In this document: one piece after another, positions 32,313-35,375 of the stretch
Layout: each line of letters starts with the position of its first letter
Position numbering within the stretch: position 1 is the first letter of the stretch
DNA from: Arthrobacter bambusae
GTDB lineage: Bacteria > Actinomycetota > Actinomycetes > Actinomycetales > Micrococcaceae
Direction of reading: 5' to 3'
Length of the DNA: 35,375 nucleotides
Assembly (NCBI RefSeq): GCF_022606295.1
Contig: NZ_JAHHZS010000039.1
Coordinates: forward strand, 1-35,375
Notes under the pieces: model-generated
Databases searched by the model: none
Seen by the model: the letters and a program-made list of their open reading frames with translations, nothing else
Told to the model about the DNA's origin: nothing
Made by a program: the position numbers and the translations under genes

Positions 32313-35312
32313 TTGTCCCGTCCAGCCAGCACCAGCCCGCCCGGAAGACCGCAGCGGAGACGGGGTGCCCTCACTCCAACTTTGATCATCGTCGCCGTCG
32401 TGGTGGTGGGATTCATTTTCTTCGCCAATGTGTGGACAGACGTCCTCTGGTATCAGCAGTTGGGCTTCTTCGAAGTCTATTTCCGGGAGAACCTGGCCCG
32501 GATCCTGATCTTCCTCGCGGGCTTCGTGCTGATGGCCGTGCCGATTTTCTACGCAATCCGCGTCGCCTATCACGCACGGCCTGTCTACGCCCCGGACGCC
32601 GAGGTCAGGGACAACCTGAACCGGTACCAGGCTCAACTCGAACCTGTGCGGCGCGTGGTCATGATCGGCATCCCCGTGCTGTTCGGCCTCTTCGCCGGCA
32701 GCGCGGCCGCGAGCCAGTGGCAAGCGGTGCTCTTGTTCTTCAACCAGGTGCCGTTCGGCCAGAGCGACCCGCAATTTGGCCTGGACATCAGTTTCTATCT
32801 CATGACCTTGCCGTTCCTCGGCTTCGCCACAGGCTTCCTCATGAGTGTTGTGGTGATCGCCGGCATCGCCGGAATCCTCACCCACTATCTCTATGGAAGC
32901 ATCCGGCTCATGGAGCGCGGCATCTTCACCAGCCGTGCAGCCCAAATCCACCTCGCCGTGACCGGAGCCGTTTTCCTGCTGCTGCTTGGAGCCAACTTCT
33001 GGCTCAACGTCTACGACACCGTTCAGAACCAAGGCGGTCACTGGGCCGGCGCCCTCTATACCGACGTCAACGCGGTGATCCCCACACAGACAATCCTGGC
33101 CGTTGCCGCGGGTCTGGTGGCTATCCTCTTCATTGTGGCCGCCGTGATCGGGCGTTGGCGCCTGCCGGTCATCGGCACGGCCATGCTGATCATCACGTCC
33201 ATCCTCGCGGGAGGGGTCTACCCCTGGGTCATCCAACAGTTCCAGGTCCGCCCCTCTGAGCAGACGTTGGAAAACAAGTACATCGATCGCAATATTTCGA
33301 TGACCCGGGCAGCGTACGGTTTGGACAAGATCCAGGTATCCCCGTATAACGCCACCACGGACGCCAAGACCGGGGCGCTTGCCAAGGATGCGCAGACCAC
33401 CGCCAATATCCGGCTGTTGGACCCGAACCTTGTCTCTTCTGCGTTCTCCCAGTTGGAGCAGTACCGTCCGTATTACCAGTTCCCCAAGTCCCTGAACGTC
33501 GACCGCTACACCGTGGACGGCAAGACCCAGGACACCGTGATCGCAGTCCGTGAGTTGAACCAGGACGGGCTCAACGCAAGCCAGCAGACCTGGGTCAACC
33601 GGCACATCGTCTACACACACGGTTACGGCGTCGTGGCTGCCAAGGGCAACACGGTCACCGTTGACGGCAAGCCGGACTTCCTGTTGTCCGGGATTCCGTC
33701 CATGGGTATCCTAGGCAGCGATACGAGCTACCAACCCCGCATCTACTTCGGTGAGGATTCGCCTGACTACTCGGTTGTCGGCGCCCCGGACGGTGCTCCT
33801 CAGCGCGAGCAGGACCGTCCTGCCGCCACGGACAGCACCACCGAGACGCAGTACACCTTCACCGGCAATGGTGGCCCCAGCGTGGGCAACTGGTTCAACC
33901 GCCTCCTGTACTCCATCAAGTTCCAGTCCTCGGATCTGCTGCTGTCTGACGGCGTCAATGTGAAGTCCCAGATCCTCTACGACCGCTCTCCGCGAGATCG
34001 AGTCGAAAAGGTCGCTCCGTACCTGACCGTGGATGGCAGCGCCTATCCGGCGGTTATTGATGGCCGGGTGAAGTGGATCGTGGACGGTTACACCACCAGC
34101 CAGTACTTCCCCTACTCCCAGCAGCAACAACTGCAAACCGCCACCGCTGACTCGCAAACGACCTCCGGGCGCACTGCGGTCTTGCCGAACAGCTCCGTCA
34201 ACTACATCAGGAACTCGGTCAAAGCGACTGTTGACGCCTATGACGGCTCAGTGACGCTGTACGCCTGGGACGACCAGGACCCCATTCTGAAGTCCTGGCA
34301 GAAGATCTTCCCCAGCACCATCAAACCGATCTCGGAGATGTCCGGACAGCTGATGAGCCACGTGCGTTATCCGGAGGATCTCTTCAAGGTCCAGCAGGAG
34401 CTGCTTGGCCGTTACCACGTGACCAACGCGGACAGCTTCTACCAGAACAACGACGCGTGGAGCGTGCCGAACGATCCTACAGTCACTGATCCCGTCCGGC
34501 AGCCTCCGTATTACCTGTCCCTGCAGATGCCCGGCCAGACCAAGCCGGCGTTCCAGCTGACCTCCTCGTTCATTCCACAGGTAGTCAACGGAAACGCCCG
34601 GAACATCCTGTATGGCTTCCTGGCTGCCGACTCCGACGCCGGCAACCAGAAGGGGGTGAAGGCGGACTCATATGGCCAGTTGCGATTGCTCCAATTGCCC
34701 ACGGATACCCAGGTTCCGGGCCCGGGCCAGGCGCAGAACAAGTTCAACTCTGATCCTGAGGTGTCGCAGCAACTCAACCTGCTCAGGCAAGGAGCTTCCG
34801 ATGTGCTCAACGGCAACCTTCTGACATTGCCGGTGGGTGGCGGCCTGCTTTACGTGCAGCCGGTTTACGTGAAGTCAACTGGCGAAACGTCCTACCCGAC
34901 GCTTCAGCGAGTGCTCGTAGCCTTTGGTGACAAGGTAGGTTTCGCGTCCACCTTGGATGCGGCGCTGAAGGTCTTGTTCGGCGGCGATTCCGGTGCCTCG
35001 GCAGGAGACTCGGCCAATAACGGCCAGACCACCACCACTCCGCCAGGGAGTACTACACCCCCTGCCGCGGCGGATGCCCAGGCTCAGCTGAAGGCTGCGT
35101 TGGATCAGGCAAACAAGGCCATCCAAGATGGACAGGCCGCCCTGGCCAAGGGTGACTTCGCGGGATACGGCGCCCAGCAGAACCTTCTGTCCGCAGCAAT
35201 ACAGAAAGCTCTCGACGCCGAGTCGCGGCTTGGCGTCGCCCCGGCTCCGTCAGCGAGTGCAAGCCCGTCGGCGAGCCCGTTGCCGACGCCGTCCCCTTCG
35301 CCGAGCAAGTAG
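32313..35312 (+). CDS. UPF0182 family large membrane protein
   Basis: It belongs to the UPF0182 family, whose function is unknown. Seven hydrophobic segments fill the first 310 residues, starting TLIIVAVVVVGFIFFANVW and ending near GGVYPWVIQQF. A large, presumably extracytoplasmic, domain of about 600 residues follows (ENKYIDRNISMTRAAYGLDK is its conserved opening). The tail has a Thr/Pro linker, a helical Ala/Gln segment (about 900-970) and a Pro/Ser-rich end. Length is 999 residues. The TTG start is supported by GAGG at 32301-32304, eight bases upstream. It is co-oriented with the PDZ-Lon gene, a pair that recurs in actinobacteria, but 135 bp separates them and it may have its own promoter. 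Confidence 0.93.
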   Translation: MSRPASTSPPGRPQRRRGALTPTLIIVAVVVVGFIFFANVWTDVLWYQQLGFFEVYFRENLARILIFLAGFVLMAVPIFYAIRVAYHARPVYAPDAEVRDNLNRYQAQLEPVRRVVMIGIPVLFGLFAGSAAASQWQAVLLFFNQVPFGQSDPQFGLDISFYLMTLPFLGFATGFLMSVVVIAGIAGILTHYLYGSIRLMERGIFTSRAAQIHLAVTGAVFLLLLGANFWLNVYDTVQNQGGHWAGALYTDVNAVIPTQTILAVAAGLVAILFIVAAVIGRWRLPVIGTAMLIITSILAGGVYPWVIQQFQVRPSEQTLENKYIDRNISMTRAAYGLDKIQVSPYNATTDAKTGALAKDAQTTANIRLLDPNLVSSAFSQLEQYRPYYQFPKSLNVDRYTVDGKTQDTVIAVRELNQDGLNASQQTWVNRHIVYTHGYGVVAAKGNTVTVDGKPDFLLSGIPSMGILGSDTSYQPRIYFGEDSPDYSVVGAPDGAPQREQDRPAATDSTTETQYTFTGNGGPSVGNWFNRLLYSIKFQSSDLLLSDGVNVKSQILYDRSPRDRVEKVAPYLTVDGSAYPAVIDGRVKWIVDGYTTSQYFPYSQQQQLQTATADSQTTSGRTAVLPNSSVNYIRNSVKATVDAYDGSVTLYAWDDQDPILKSWQKIFPSTIKPISEMSGQLMSHVRYPEDLFKVQQELLGRYHVTNADSFYQNNDAWSVPNDPTVTDPVRQPPYYLSLQMPGQTKPAFQLTSSFIPQVVNGNARNILYGFLAADSDAGNQKGVKADSYGQLRLLQLPTDTQVPGPGQAQNKFNSDPEVSQQLNLLRQGASDVLNGNLLTLPVGGGLLYVQPVYVKSTGETSYPTLQRVLVAFGDKVGFASTLDAALKVLFGGDSGASAGDSANNGQTTTTPPGSTTPPAAADAQAQLKAALDQANKAIQDGQAALAKGDFAGYGAQQNLLSAAIQKALDAESRLGVAPAPSASASPSASPLPTPSPSPSK

Positions 35313-35339
35313 GCAATTCTCCAGCCGGCTGATTTCGCC

Positions 35340-35368
35340 CTGGCCGGGGGTATGAAAGACCGGGCCAG
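35340..35368. terminator. Possible hairpin after the UPF0182 gene
   Basis: CTGGCC (35340-35345) pairs with GGCCAG (35363-35368), with two more pairs possible past a mismatch. It starts 27 bases after the stop. No T tract is visible before the window ends, so the call is weak. Confidence 0.3.
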
Positions 35369-35375
35369 CCCATAG

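Noticed and set aside
32235..33620. Minus-strand open frame of 461 codons
   Set aside because: It is antisense to the membrane domain of the UPF0182 gene and has a His/Glu/Gly-rich composition typical of shadow frames.
35313..35375. Start of a tRNA or other RNA gene at the right edge
   Set aside because: Only a 6-bp stem is visible and there is no cloverleaf within the bases available.
1..35375. CRISPR array, insertion sequence or prophage
   Set aside because: No regularly spaced short repeats beyond the two-copy 98-bp repeat, and no transposase, integrase or phage structural protein.

Overview
The window is high-GC actinobacterial DNA. Protein wording, gene order and start-codon habits point to Arthrobacter sensu lato (Micrococcaceae). 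This is inferred from family resemblance, as no search was run. It is densely coding chromosomal DNA with no insertion sequence, prophage, CRISPR array, tRNA or rRNA that I can support.

Left part (about 1-11740): a heme biosynthesis locus. hemA lies on the minus strand, divergent from hemE-hemY(cgoX)-hemQ(chdC)-hemH(cpfC)-hemC-hemD-hemB-LLM oxidoreductase-hemL on the plus strand. Together they encode every step from glutamyl-tRNA to heme b by the coproporphyrin-dependent route of Gram-positive bacteria. Only glutamyl-tRNA synthetase is missing. Most junctions overlap by 1-4 bases (hemQ/hemH, hemH/hemC, hemD/hemB, hemB/LLM), which suggests translational coupling. The hemA-hemE spacer holds a perfect 14-bp palindrome and a separate hairpin. 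A 17-bp perfect hairpin sits between hemY and hemQ. The extreme left edge carries two near-identical 98-bp direct repeats.

Middle (about 11740-15992): a secreted family-3 glycoside hydrolase, a shared convergent terminator, and a minus-strand polar amino-acid ABC importer (lipoprotein, permease, ATPase). A 341-bp gene-free stretch follows.

Right part (15993-35312): a genome-maintenance and proteostasis neighbourhood. It holds a DEDDh exonuclease (minus), a cysteine-less alkyltransferase-like protein, AdnA and AdnB (end-resection motor-nucleases), an APH-like protein with an altered catalytic loop (minus), NudC, UvrD2, a YgjP-type metallopeptidase, a Zincin_2 protein (minus), a PDZ-Lon (S16) membrane protease, and a very large UPF0182 membrane protein. 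From memory the order resembles the Mycobacterium tuberculosis Rv3193c-Rv3204 region, but without whiB7.

The most notable observations are the complete one-locus heme pathway with a coupled flavin monooxygenase of unknown role, the operator-like palindrome between hemA and hemE, the perfect hairpin inside the heme operon, the APH-like protein lacking its second catalytic Asp, and a recurring promoter pattern that suggests several leaderless mRNAs. I found no clear evidence of an entirely new multi-gene system.
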